This document shows positions 53,898 through 64,000 of a DNA stretch of 64,000 nt, in pieces. The DNA comes from Odiellus spinosus (taxonomy: Eukaryota > Arthropoda > Arachnida > Opiliones > Phalangiidae): the NCBI GenBank assembly GCA_963920705.1, contig OY987228.1, positions 12,755,187 to 12,819,186 of the forward strand. Reading direction: 5' to 3'. The position numbers and the translations under genes are program-made. The notes below the pieces were generated by a model, which worked only from the letters and a program-made list of their open reading frames with translations, did no database searches and was not told the DNA's origin. How positions within the stretch are numbered: the stretch's first letter is position 1; every line of letters begins with the position of its first letter.

Positions 53898-56800
53898 TAA
53901 ACCCCGTAGTAAATCAGGTGCAGGGTGAGGCAAAAGCTCTCCCCCAACTCGCTTGGATTTCCCTTTCCATTGGTGACGTAGATTGTACCGCTCTAGTTGA
54001 TCCAGGTTCAACTTGTACCCTAATAGACGACAGCTTTAGGGACAAACTTCAGCCAATTTCTAATACCAGGCGACGTCATCGCCTTGGAATTAAGCTAGCA
54101 AACAAGACGCGTGTCACGTCTACTGGTTCAACTATAGCCGAATTCTCGTTACCGGGCAAGGTGAAATCTATCCGAGTTCATTTTGTTAAAGATTTGATAT
54201 ATCCCGTAATATTAGGTATGGACTTAATCCAACAGTGTGGCATGGTAGTGAATTATTATCAAATGAAATATTGGTGGAGTACTGAACCAGACAAAATTTA
54301 TAACTTTAATTCGAAGTCTGGAGTTCAGGTGTCTAGTGATTCCACCCTTTGTAACGTCGAAATTGACGAAGAGGACTTGAAGAAAGCCCTAGCGGTAGCC
54401 AAAGTTTCCGCAGAGGAACGTTTTCAATTAGAAACCCTTGTTTACAACTACAAAAGTATTTTTGCTAAAATCCCTGGTCGTACACACTCTACCATCCACT
54501 ATATAGATACAGGAGAAGCGAAGCCAGTAAGCAAGGCCCCTTATAGATACTCTCCGTGGAAAAAGAGTAAAATAGACGAAATTGTTTTTGAAATGATAGC
54601 CCAAGATTTAGTAGAGCCGTGTAACAGCCCCTGGGGTTCCCCTGCTATACTCATTGACAAAAAAGCCGACCCTCAGGATGAAATAGTGGAAGGAGAAATA
54701 CCGTCAGAAGTGAAGCCAAATTACCGTTTATGTTTAGATTATAGGGAACTCAATGGCGTAACGATTAAAGACTCTTACCCCCTTCCACGTGTAGATGATA
54801 TTCTAGAATCTATTAGAAAGCCCCATTACATAACCACTTTAGATTTAAAATCCGGTTACTGGCAGGTATCATTAGATCCTGGTAGCAGAGACAAAGCTGC
54901 CTTTGTAACTCACCGTGGACTGTACCGTCCAAAGGTGTTGATGTTTGGTCTGTGCAATGCACCGGGAACCTTTCAAAGGATGATCGATAGGTTATTTGGC
55001 CCCTTACTTAGTGAAGGCGTAATGGCTTATTTAGATGACATTGTCATAATTTCAGATACCTTTGAACGCCACTTGGAAACTTTAGAAAAAGTATTTAAAA
55101 TTCTTTTAGATTCAGGTTTAACAGTCAAGGCCCGTAAAACTAAATTCTGTGTCCCTGAGACAAAGCTTTTAGGCCATGTTGTGGGAAAAGATGGGATTAA
55201 AGTTGACCCCGATAAAACTAATGCAATTAGCAAGTTACCACCCCCCAAAACTGTTAAAGCCCTTCGCTCGTTCCTTGGCATGGCTGGATACTACAGAAGA
55301 TTCATCAAAGGTTTCTCAGCCCTAGCATTACCCTTAACTGCCCTCCTTCACAAAGACGTCCCATGGACTTGGTCCGATGCGCATAATTACGCATTTGACA
55401 CGCTAAAAACCGCCTTAGTTTCCGCCCCAATTTTGGCTGCCCCAGATTTCACCGAACCTTTCATTGTAGAGTGTGATGCGTCTAGTACTGGCATTGGAGC
55501 CGTACTATTGCAAAAGCGCGATGGGAAACGCCTGGTTATTCAATATTTTAGTCACACTTTGTCCGATACGGAAAAGAAGTATTGCACTACGGAGAGAGAG
55601 GCTATGGCAGTTAAATACGCTTTAGATAAATTCCGCCCATATTTAGAAGGTCGTCATTTCGATTTATACACTGACCATTCTGCTTTACTATGGTTATTGA
55701 AAACACCTGACCCCACCGGGAAATATGCCCGGTGGTATGCACAAATTCAGGCATTTGACTTCACGGTGCATCACATACCCGGAGATAAAAACGTGTTAGC
55801 CGATGCGCTATCCCGTTTCCCTTCGACACCGGACGATGATTCGCTGGCGAATCTGACCCCCGGTGACGGAGGAATTCTAGCCGTGGCAATGGCGATGCCC
55901 CCTGAAACCTTAGCCTTTTCTACAGAAATTATCGTTAATGAGCAAGCAAAGGACGTACGCCTTGGCCCTCTGACGCGATTTCTGGCAGATAATACCCCTT
56001 TGTCAGGCACTTCTAAAGGCGATGAGCCTCTTTTAGCTAAATGCAAACTTATTAATGGCATATTATATCGTTTACCCAACCAGTTGGCCCCCATAGCTGA
56101 AAATTACAAAATCTGGGTGCCCAAATCTTTATATTCCACCGCCTTACAATTAAACCATGATATTCGAGCCGCCGGCCATTTAGGTCAATTGAAAACCCTA
56201 CGGCGAATGCGTGAACGCTATATTTGGGACGGGATGACCCGTGACGTTCGTGAATACGTATTATCTTGTGAGGCTTGTCAAAAGCACAAGCCTATGCAAC
56301 AAGCTCCTATAGGTCTTATGAAATCAGCGGCTATTACAGACGCCTGGACCGTTATATCCATAGACCTTAAAGGCCCATATACCCCGAGTAGGCGTGGATT
56401 TACGCAACTTTTAGTCGTAACCGATATGATGACAAAGTGGGTGGAAATATTTCCCCTACGCCGAGCAACCACTAAGGCTATTGTCAACATACTGGTGGAC
56501 CACGTCTTTACCAGATTTGGTCTCCCGTTAACCGTTGTTAGCGACAATGGACGACAGTTTGTGTCCAAGATTATGAAGGACACGTTCAAGTTATTGGGAG
56601 TACGTAATCGTTATACGTCGTTTTATTCGCCTCAGTCGAATCAGACTGAGCGAATAAATCGTACTTTGTCAACCATGATCGCAACTTACGTTAGTGATAA
56701 TCACAGGGATTGGGATATTGGGATACATCATTATGCAATGGCTTTGAGAACAGCAGTTCACGAGTCAACAGGATACACCCCAGCTTTCCTAAATTTTGGG

Positions 56801-57439
56801 AGAGAAATCCGTTCCCCAGCCGATGTTGGCAGCCCTGTTGACCCTAACAACGCGTTTGACCCCGATAAGCTTAACTCGCACGCTCTTTCTATTAAAAAAG
56901 TAATTGAAGACGCTCAATCTCAAGCTCAAGAGCATATTGAAGCGCAGCAAACTCGTCAAGCCCAATACTATAATAAGCGTCACCGTGACGTAGAATTCGA
57001 GGTAGGACAGTTAGTGTTAAAGCGAACTCATTTTTTGTCTAAAGCTGGCGCTAACTTTTCTAAAAAGTTGGCACCACGTAGTGAAGGTCCTTATATAATT
57101 GCGGAAAAACTCTCCCCTTTAACTTATAGGCTTAAAGGTGTGAAATCAAATAGGATATTTAAGGGCACATTCCACATACACGACCTTAAACTTTTTGTCG
57201 AGCGTAGTGCCGATCATAATTCTCAGGTACAGCCTCTCGAATCAGAAACCGAGACTGACCAAGAAACGGTGATACCACCGCCTGTCGCGCGTCATGCCGA
57301 CATAGTTAGGCCTGATAGTGAGTCAAACGTTGATAGTTCAGAGTTATCTGATACAGATGATGACCATAATGAGCAATTGGCCACTAATAAACGTTGCCTT
57401 CGGCCTCGTGACCCTAATACCGGTAGGGTCATTTATTAA
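53846..57439 (+). CDS. pol: Pol polyprotein (PR-RT-RNase H-IN)
   Basis: About 1197 aa counted from the slip site. The protease-like segment has LVDPGST (nt 53999) in place of the usual D-T/S-G. RT has LDYRELN, FGLCNAPGTFQ and YLDD (nt 55028). RNase H has ECDASS, TERE, YTDH and LADALSR. Integrase has an HHCC zinc domain (HDIRAAGHLG ... CEACQKHK) and catalytic D (nt 56363), D (nt 56543) and E (nt 56648) with D-E spacing of 35, then a GPY/F module (SEGPYIIAEKLSPLTYRLK). The tail is acidic and there is no chromodomain. All catalytic residues except the protease variant look intact. Confidence 0.95.
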   Translation, partial: KLHPRKERHGRSNRNKIINPVVNQVQGEAKALPQLAWISLSIGDVDCTALVDPGSTCTLIDDSFRDKLQPISNTRRRHRLGIKLANKTRVTSTGSTIAEFSLPGKVKSIRVHFVKDLIYPVILGMDLIQQCGMVVNYYQMKYWWSTEPDKIYNFNSKSGVQVSSDSTLCNVEIDEEDLKKALAVAKVSAEERFQLETLVYNYKSIFAKIPGRTHSTIHYIDTGEAKPVSKAPYRYSPWKKSKIDEIVFEMIAQDLVEPCNSPWGSPAILIDKKADPQDEIVEGEIPSEVKPNYRLCLDYRELNGVTIKDSYPLPRVDDILESIRKPHYITTLDLKSGYWQVSLDPGSRDKAAFVTHRGLYRPKVLMFGLCNAPGTFQRMIDRLFGPLLSEGVMAYLDDIVIISDTFERHLETLEKVFKILLDSGLTVKARKTKFCVPETKLLGHVVGKDGIKVDPDKTNAISKLPPPKTVKALRSFLGMAGYYRRFIKGFSALALPLTALLHKDVPWTWSDAHNYAFDTLKTALVSAPILAAPDFTEPFIVECDASSTGIGAVLLQKRDGKRLVIQYFSHTLSDTEKKYCTTEREAMAVKYALDKFRPYLEGRHFDLYTDHSALLWLLKTPDPTGKYARWYAQIQAFDFTVHHIPGDKNVLADALSRFPSTPDDDSLANLTPGDGGILAVAMAMPPETLAFSTEIIVNEQAKDVRLGPLTRFLADNTPLSGTSKGDEPLLAKCKLINGILYRLPNQLAPIAENYKIWVPKSLYSTALQLNHDIRAAGHLGQLKTLRRMRERYIWDGMTRDVREYVLSCEACQKHKPMQQAPIGLMKSAAITDAWTVISIDLKGPYTPSRRGFTQLLVVTDMMTKWVEIFPLRRATTKAIVNILVDHVFTRFGLPLTVVSDNGRQFVSKIMKDTFKLLGVRNRYTSFYSPQSNQTERINRTLSTMIATYVSDNHRDWDIGIHHYAMALRTAVHESTGYTPAFLNFGREIRSPADVGSPVDPNNAFDPDKLNSHALSIKKVIEDAQSQAQEHIEAQQTRQAQYYNKRHRDVEFEVGQLVLKRTHFLSKAGANFSKKLAPRSEGPYIIAEKLSPLTYRLKGVKSNRIFKGTFHIHDLKLFVERSADHNSQVQPLESETETDQETVIPPPVARHADIVRPDSESNVDSSELSDTDDDHNEQLATNKRCLRPRDPNTGRVIY

Positions 57440-57752
57440 TTAAAAATATTTCTGGGAGAGGATCTCTCAGCGGACCCTTAGTGTTTTAATTTTTTGTTTT
57501 TGTTTTGTCGCGCGCGCATTATTGTTAATCGACTTGTTATTTAAAATTTGTGTTTGATTTGTTTTTTTTTTTTTGTTTTTTCATTATTGTCTCAATTACG
57601 TTATGGTCTAGCTAGCCTAAGTGTAGAACATTTATTTTTCGTTCAGTGTATAATTTCTCTTTGACATGTCTCGTATGTACAGTTTTTAACTTTTTGATTT
57701 AATTTGGTTATGTGTCTAAGTAATGTTGAGCGAGGACGCTCAAAGCTAAGTC
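57440..57752 (+). other. gypsy 3' untranslated region, no env
   Basis: T-rich with no reading frame, ending at the purine tract. Confidence 0.7.
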
Positions 57753-57760
57753 GGGAGGAG
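57753..57760 (+). other. polypurine tract
   Basis: GGGAGGAG directly before the 3' LTR is the expected plus-strand primer site. Confidence 0.75.
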
Positions 57761-58387
57761 TGTAACGTACTTAGCATCTAATTTCTCCTTGATTATTTAC
57801 TTCTGTTAAATAGAAGAAACATTTCCAACGTTCTTATTTTGTCGAATTGTATTGTTATTGAACTGGCTGGCAAATACCACCTGGCTGGTCAAAAACCCAC
57901 GCGGGGGGAAATCATTGAAAAATGATTGACAAGAAACATTTTGTCAGGACAAAAGGGAAAAACTGGTTTTCCAATAAGATCACGCGAGCAATCTCGCGCC
58001 CTCAAAAACTCTCGCTCTGAGGCTCGGACCAAAAAGGTCAGCCACGTGTTCTCGCGGATGCATGATGTTCATGTACGTGATAATTAAAAAGTATATAGTG
58101 GTCGCGAGCAATAACGAAAAAAGATGAATACGCGCCACGTGTAATTAATTATAAGTCCGGACTAGTTAAAAAGAACCTAAGTCCTAAATGAGGAACCGAC
58201 TGCGAGTATCGGATGCTCACGTTGCAAATTACCCGGCGATTCGCGATCGAAACTCCTGGAGCCGGTAAGCCTCGCCACGAGGACCGCAACCATCTATCGT
58301 GCCATGATGATAAGAACTCCAAAATCTACAAGGGCCTCGTAACTCCACTTCAACCGCTAACCGCACTACGCGTTAAAACCGTGAGTC
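57761..58387 (+). repeat. 3' LTR, truncated (627 bp)
   Basis: Matches 50594-51220 with no difference noticed by eye, then diverges abruptly after GTGAGTC. The last ~255 bp of the 5' LTR is missing. Confidence 0.85.
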
Positions 58388-58412
58388 ATTTGAAGGATAG
58401 TTCAATTAAACC

Positions 58413-58594
58413 GGGATCACACTAAGGTACTTTGAAACTGGTTTTAACCGTTTTAGAGAGGTCAAATTATAAAATTTTGGGGTCAAATGTAAAGACCGTT
58501 TCTCAAAATATACAATTATTATCTTGAAAAGTCTATTTGAAGATTCAAAACGATTTGAAAACGGTTTCAAATTAAGGTCTCTAGTGTGAACGTA
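58413..58594. mobile_element. small inverted-repeat element (hAT-like MITE?)
   Basis: TCACACTAAGGTAC ... TTTGAAAC on the left pairs imperfectly with the right end (GTTTCAAATTAAGGTCTCTA then GTGTGAA). About 180 bp and non-coding. It begins about 25 bp after the truncated LTR. Exact ends and target duplication could not be fixed. Confidence 0.5.
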
Positions 58595-61500
58595 GCTTTT
58601 TTTCTCCTATTTTGCGAAACAGGCCAATATATTGCGATAGAAAATATAACAGAAATGGTAAAGAAACAAGCGCTAATTGCATTATATTAAAATTGAGATC
58701 AGAAAACATTTTTGCATATGGATATATTTATATTTCCATCCTTGAAAGAGACCTAAATGTCCACTGAAAAACAGGTTTTTAAATAGGCATTAGGTTCCTT
58801 ACAAGATTGTAATTGAATATATCTTAAGAATTACGAGTAAACAGTTGGAAAACCAGAATTATCTTCTAATTCCTTTAGCTAAATTTGATTATTTATACCA
58901 CGTAATTAACGAAAACACTTAATGAGCTGATAGCTTGTTGCAATTAACGTATAACATTAGGTTAGCGCTAGGGTGAAACCGTAATTTAATTATTTGCTTG
59001 ATAAGAGAATCCAAAAACAAAAGATAACACCTTATTTCGCTTTATGTTTCACGCTTGTGATAACTATACCTAATAATTTACCAAAAACGTGTTTTCTATC
59101 AATCCCTGGAAAACCATGAAGTTTGCCAACAAATCATTTATTTTACGAATATAATTTAATTTAAATAATATATGGGAATTTAACTCTTTAGTTAATTTAG
59201 AAGCGTTTAAAATAATAATAAATAAATAAATTGGCATTATCATCAACGGGAATACAGAGTTTATATCTTTAATAATACCATTTTATAAGAATTGGTACGT
59301 GATACGTTTTCTAATTATTCAGACACCTGGTCATATATATAATAGCCCTAAATACATACGTTAGGTTTTAAGTAGGAATTTACTAATAAAAATGCCACGT
59401 ATTAAATTAAAGGGACAATGAAAAGAAAGTGAACACTTCATGCAAAAAATTAAAATTTTTAACCAAAACTCAACCTTATAGATAATTGGTACTTCAAACA
59501 CAGCTAAGCAAGTCTAACTAATTAAATATTACACTAATTAAATTGAAAATTCAAAGTAAATTTTAAAGACGTCGGATATTAAAATTTAGAAATATTTAGT
59601 ACGGAAACAGTTGAATAAAACTCCGCTAAGCTCAACTATAGATTTCAAGCCTTAAAATTTGACTCTAATTAAAGAAGTTTTTAAAAAAGCTTTGTCTTAA
59701 AATTTAAATATTAGTCCGGAAAGAGTTTGAAATTTAACAGAAACAAAAGAATATATCGGAGATGAAATTTCCTTAAAAAGTAAAGATATCAAACTTTCTA
59801 TGTCAGATTTTAATAAAAATTAAATTAAATAACTAATATTTAATAAAATGAGATGTTCTAACCACAGTTTTAATGTTCAGTACATCTATTTGGTATCAAA
59901 TATGAATATTTTTGCTAATTTAAATATAATTTTGATTTTTTGAACCTATAATTTTCGGTTGATAATATACTCCTTTTCATCATCCCATTAAATTAAACAA
60001 GGCGGTGTATTATTTGGTTGGAGTTGTTTTCTTCTATCGCCTATTGCCGGTTTAATACAGTAGAGAGCCGCGTATATAACTAGTCTGTCGCTAAATCCTG
60101 CATAATTCAAAAATTACCCAGAGACCTTCGAAAGGCTGTTGCTTTTGACTATATCTGGTGGTCGAATCAAGGTAGACAAGCCCTCTCATGCATACATAAG
60201 CGAACATTTTTTTTATCCGTCTATAGCGTGAATAAAATGAATGTCCTAGGGGGATTTTAAGGAATCTTTTTACGAAAAGATAAATGTAGTGTTATAGTTA
60301 GTCCGTAATTGGCTGTATTAAAACGGGGAGCCCCCACGTAGCGGCGTTGTTTTGCAGTATAAATTAAAGTGATAGTGCAATAAAAACTTCCTTTTCGTTT
60401 ATTATTAAATATATATTAAAAATATTAAAATTAAATTTTTAGTGGTTAAAATAATATAGTTTATGGTTAATTATATAGATATCAAATTAAAATTCGTCCT
60501 ATAATTGAAATCACCCATCATCCACCAATCAGGAAAGAGATATTTAATAAATAGAGAAGTTGCGTGAGAAACAATTATTATGAATAGCGTAAAGGTTAGA
60601 TATACGAAGATAATTATTTAATTTGAAAAATATTAACTGATAAGGAGTTTTTTTTAGAAAAATCAACGTTAATATTTTTTAGGTTATTACTCTTCTACAC
60701 CAGAATAAAATCACTTTTTTTAAATCAAATTAAATTTTTTAATCTAAGGTTGTGAAAATCTAAAAGATAAAATTTATTTTCTTAGCGTCTAAAATGTATT
60801 GATTAATTGTAATTAACATAATAAATAATGTTTCTCGATGTTTTATGACATTTGATGTAGTGTTGTAAGTCAAATAAATGTAATTTTAAAATGAATTATG
60901 ATAGGTCTATTCGTCCTAGCGTTAAAATGTTGCTTTGACGTCACAAATCCACGCGACTCGAGCTCATTTTCATAACGAGGGCAATTTAACGTTTTTCATC
61001 CTTGCACTTGTCGTTAAAAAATGAAATAATTAGTGGGCAATGCTAACAATTTAGAAGCTCTGACGTAGAAAGCAACATTTTCTAGGTAAGCCCATCCCTT
61101 TTACAATATGAAGTCTTATCTAGACATATTTTTCCTAGCTAAAATTTAATGCATTAAAAGGTATAAGTATTTTTCTCAACACATTTTAAAATTTTCGATT
61201 TTTAGTAAGATTATTAGAGCAATCTTATAATTGTCGTGATAAATTAGTGAGAATTTTAACATCATAAATTTACAATCCCTTTAATAAATAGAACTATTCA
61301 TACGTTGTTGATAAGTGCGGCGTATTTAAAAGATTTAGAATCTAGCAAGTTTTGATTTGGTGATGGCGACTAGTAACACGAAAATCGACAGAAATGAAAG
61401 AACGACCAGTGAATTTTAAACTAGTTTTTATTACGACGCTTTTTCTCGGGTATATGAAGAAACCTTAATTTTAACCGCGGAAAAACTGAGAAGACTAATA

Positions 61501-61682
61501 GCGTTATTTATGTACTCAATTGAATAAGAGCTTTCTTTATCACAAAGCGAGATCTAACACTTAGAACACGATACTAATTACTTTTCAAGGGGAAAATTTA
61601 AAATCAAGATTTACTGCCCGCGCAAATTTTCTATACAACCTACATACAACATGAATTTATAATGTTACATACACACACTTAA
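58595..61682. other. non-coding, no gene recognised
   Basis: Uniformly AT-rich; no frame longer than about 60 codons, no RNA gene and no repeat array was noticed. Confidence 0.55.
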
Positions 61683-62147
61683 AGGGAGAATGCAACTTAA
61701 GTGATTTTTTTAATTAAATTAAATAATAAACTAGAAATAAAAGCTAGATTCATTGAGATCCTGAATTTCTACGCGTTGAATGTTATTGGAAATCTCATGG
61801 GGATCTAGACTTAAAGGCCTAGGCTTTCTTCTGCCCTTCTGATGCCGGTTTCACTGGAAGTGGGCTCAACTTCTTGGGTAGCAAGGCAAGAGAAAGCCTG
61901 GAGTGTGAGTTTGTTTCTAGGGTGATTGGTAGAAGTAATCCTAGGTATTTAACGGCGGGCCTTTGCTCATTGGTCGCTGACCCGTCAATACAAACAAATT
62001 CCATGAATCCAGCTAAGCCTATTTTCCGGGTAAGTTTCAAATTGATTTCTAGTTTAGTATTTGTTTGTAGAATTTTTACCGGTGGATTAGGCATACTTAA
62101 AAAAAGGATTCAATAAAAAAAAACACTTGATATTTTGCATTCTCTCT
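61683..62147. mobile_element. TTAA-flanked MITE, copy 2 (piggyBac-like?)
   Basis: 465 bp, starting AGGGAGAATGCAACTTAAG and ending in the imperfect complement (GCATTCTCTCT). It has TTAA on both sides (61679-61682 and 62148-62151). It shares the internal CTCATTGGTCGCTGAC block and AGCTAAGCCTATTTT with copy 1 but is about 110 bp longer. Two overlapping frames inside it are chance. Confidence 0.85.
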
Positions 62148-62151
62148 TTAA

Positions 62152-64000
62152 ACTCTGAATTCGGGCTTTATTTCGGATAAGTTTTCTTTAAGCCAGTAAA
62201 TAAATGTTTTCACGTTATTTATCAAAAAGGCTGACAGTAAATGAAGGTTCGATCGGCGAAGCAAACGGCTTGGGCATAAAAATGGAATAGCGATTTTCAA
62301 TATTTTTCCCTAGCGAACTATCCAAAGTTAAAGCTATAACAATTCAGTTGGAAATTTCAGGGTGTTATAAAACAAAACTAACCCTAGATGGCTCTGTGAC
62401 GAAGTTCCTAGTAAATGAACTTAAACCTAGCTTTATACGTATTGAAAACGGCGTAAAATACCATTGGATCTATATTTCCAATCATTCACGGCGCTGAATT
62501 GGAAAGTCATGCCGTGCAGGGAAGGCCCGTTCTTTTGGCGCAACGTTGGCCCAGAGCCAGCAGATTTGCCAGATTGAAAATCAAGCTACGAACGATATAT
62601 AGATTTCTTAGCGCGGTAATAAATGGCGGAACCTGCCACCAAATCTGGGTCGAATTGAAACTTAATCAAAAAACTTTTCGGGAATTTTATACGGAAGAAA
62701 GAAAAAAAGATGTGAAAGCCAAGAAAGAGTTATCGGAAAAAGTTAGGGAGGAGTGCGATGATCAGAGAAAATAGTATTTCAAAAATGAGATTCTAATATT
62801 TTTACATTTTTAGAATTATTTCAGTTGTTCCGAATAATAAACACGCTCTAAATATAGTCTAGAGAAAAATAATTTACTACTTAAATCTAACCAGAAATTC
62901 ACATATAAATATTATTTAAACTAGTTATTTTTTCATTTCCCGATAATTTAATCTAGCGAATCAATTTTGTTTTTTAAATAGTAAACTTTATCACTGTAGT
63001 ATAAAGGAACAGGCATTGTTAAATAGTAAAATAACTAGTAAAATACACTCATAAACCTCATAAATATATGCAAAAAACTTAAATTCGTGCAATGCACTTG
63101 TAAAACACAAAATCAATTTTAAGCATGCGTAGAAAATTCCAGTAGGTTTTTTTCTTATAAAATAATCTTGGAACCAACCAAAAGAGAAGTTAAGAAAAAC
63201 CTGTTTCTGTGTAAAACGTTGCATTTTTCAAGGTTGATACAAAGTATAAGATTATATATATTTTTCCCAACTTTAGAACCAATAAAATAGCCGTTAAATA
63301 GAACTGGTTTCTAAGGAAAATGCAGCCTTTTTTCAACATTGGGACGAAGTGAAATTTTGTTATACTAACTAAATTCGTTACAAAAAACTCTACCATAAAC
63401 TGAAACCCTAAAATAAATAAACTAAAAAACCACAATATCTTTGAGTAATTTCAAAGTGAAACCAAATCCCATGTAAAATATTATCGATAATTACATCGAT
63501 TAAATCTACGAAACAGTGTTCAGATTTCAAATTAGATTTTTGATCAAATTCCCCGAACTTGTAATTAGTTTTTTCGGTTAACTCTAAACATTATCTATCT
63601 ATATACTCGATATATTTTTAGCTGGAGGGGTTTCTAAATAATCTTTAGAACCAAGGTAGGGTCGAATGTTTAATACATTGCAAACACTACATCCCTAACT
63701 CAGTATATAGCTAAACTCAAAAATCTACAGCCTTTTGATGACCCGTCTACCCAAATCATAAGGTATTACCGCCACGTTCTCAAGCGAGAAAAAAAGGTAT
63801 GGGGGTTGAATGTTGAGAAGAATTTTGCGTGCCCAAGTGAAAGAGGCTATTTTTGTCGACAAAAACGAATATATAGAGGTAGTTCTTCAAGAGAATGTTA
63901 GAAGAGATTCAACCAACCCTATTCTGGTATGGGAGGGTATAAAGAACAAGTCTGATGATGCGAAAAGACGGTCGAGTTTATGTCTAAGTTTGCAATGACG
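62152..64000. other. non-coding, weak frames only
   Basis: A 91-codon frame at 62499-62774 (non-ATG start, charged Lys/Glu-rich end) and a 62-codon frame at 63810-63998 have no recognisable domain. Either could be part of an exon, but splice sites are not convincing. Confidence 0.4.

Larger units (their letters stand above)
50594..58387 (+). mobile_element. Gypsy (Ty3-type) LTR retrotransposon, 7.8 kb
   Basis: LTR, primer-binding site, gag, -1 frameshift, pol (protease, RT, RNase H, integrase), purine tract and truncated 3' LTR follow in order. The two LTRs look identical over their shared 627 bp and both frames are open, so insertion is recent. There is no env. The element is integrated in the same direction as the window. 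The 3' end lacks the last ~255 bp expected from the 5' LTR. Confidence 0.96.

Noticed and set aside
61819-62116. Frames inside the TTAA MITE copy 2
   Set aside because: They lie within a non-coding MITE and are not preserved in copy 1.

Overview
The window looks like intergenic or intronic DNA from an AT-rich animal genome, most likely an arthropod. Two genes have spliceosomal introns or gag-pol organisation typical of animal transposons. Long A/T homopolymers, MITEs and microsatellites are abundant. Telomere-type (TTAGG)n/(CCTAA)n tracts of the arthropod kind occur at 39297-39313 and 40507-40525. The species cannot be named from sequence alone, and no complete host gene was recognised. All clearly coding DNA belongs to two large transposons.

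Region 1-33.7 kb is non-coding apart from two very small, low-confidence exon candidates (1936-1985 and 2312-2362). It holds simple and tandem repeats, one TTAA-flanked MITE (9672-10027, with a second copy at 61683-62147), and two copies of a MITE with 7-bp target duplications (23134-23468 and 30052-30388). It also holds seven diverged copies of an unnamed dispersed motif of about 50-75 bp, several CTCF-like sites, and a primer-binding-site relic complementary to tRNA-Phe.

Region 33691-47752 is the centrepiece: a 13,771-bp Polinton/Maverick (33967-47737). It has AG...CT ends, a perfect 6-bp target duplication (TGAATG) and diverged terminal inverted repeats, and it sits inside the terminal repeat of an older ~285-bp MITE that carries its own 5-bp duplication (TCATA). 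Rightward it encodes a spliced protein-primed-type family B DNA polymerase (six exons, 1334 aa). Leftward it encodes a tightly packed, often overlapping ten-gene cluster: packaging ATPase, three conserved small proteins of uncertain role, a small membrane protein, retroviral-type integrase with chromodomain, minor capsid protein (frameshifted), basic core/minor protein, double-jelly-roll major capsid protein and adenain-like cysteine protease. Together these are a replication (PolB), integration (INT) and virion morphogenesis (MCP, minor capsid, protease, ATPase) set. Each terminal repeat carries a tRNA-like pol III promoter pointing outward towards the element end, which is the least expected feature of the window.

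Region 50594-58387 is a young Gypsy-type LTR retrotransposon with intact gag and pol. Gag and pol are joined by a canonical -1 slippery heptamer (GGGAAAC). The primer-binding site is tRNA-Pro-like, and its position implies an 882-bp LTR whose 3' copy is truncated to 627 bp. The remaining DNA (47.8-50.6 kb and 58.4-64 kb) is non-coding with small inverted-repeat elements and a second tRNA-Phe primer-binding-site match at 49870-49887.
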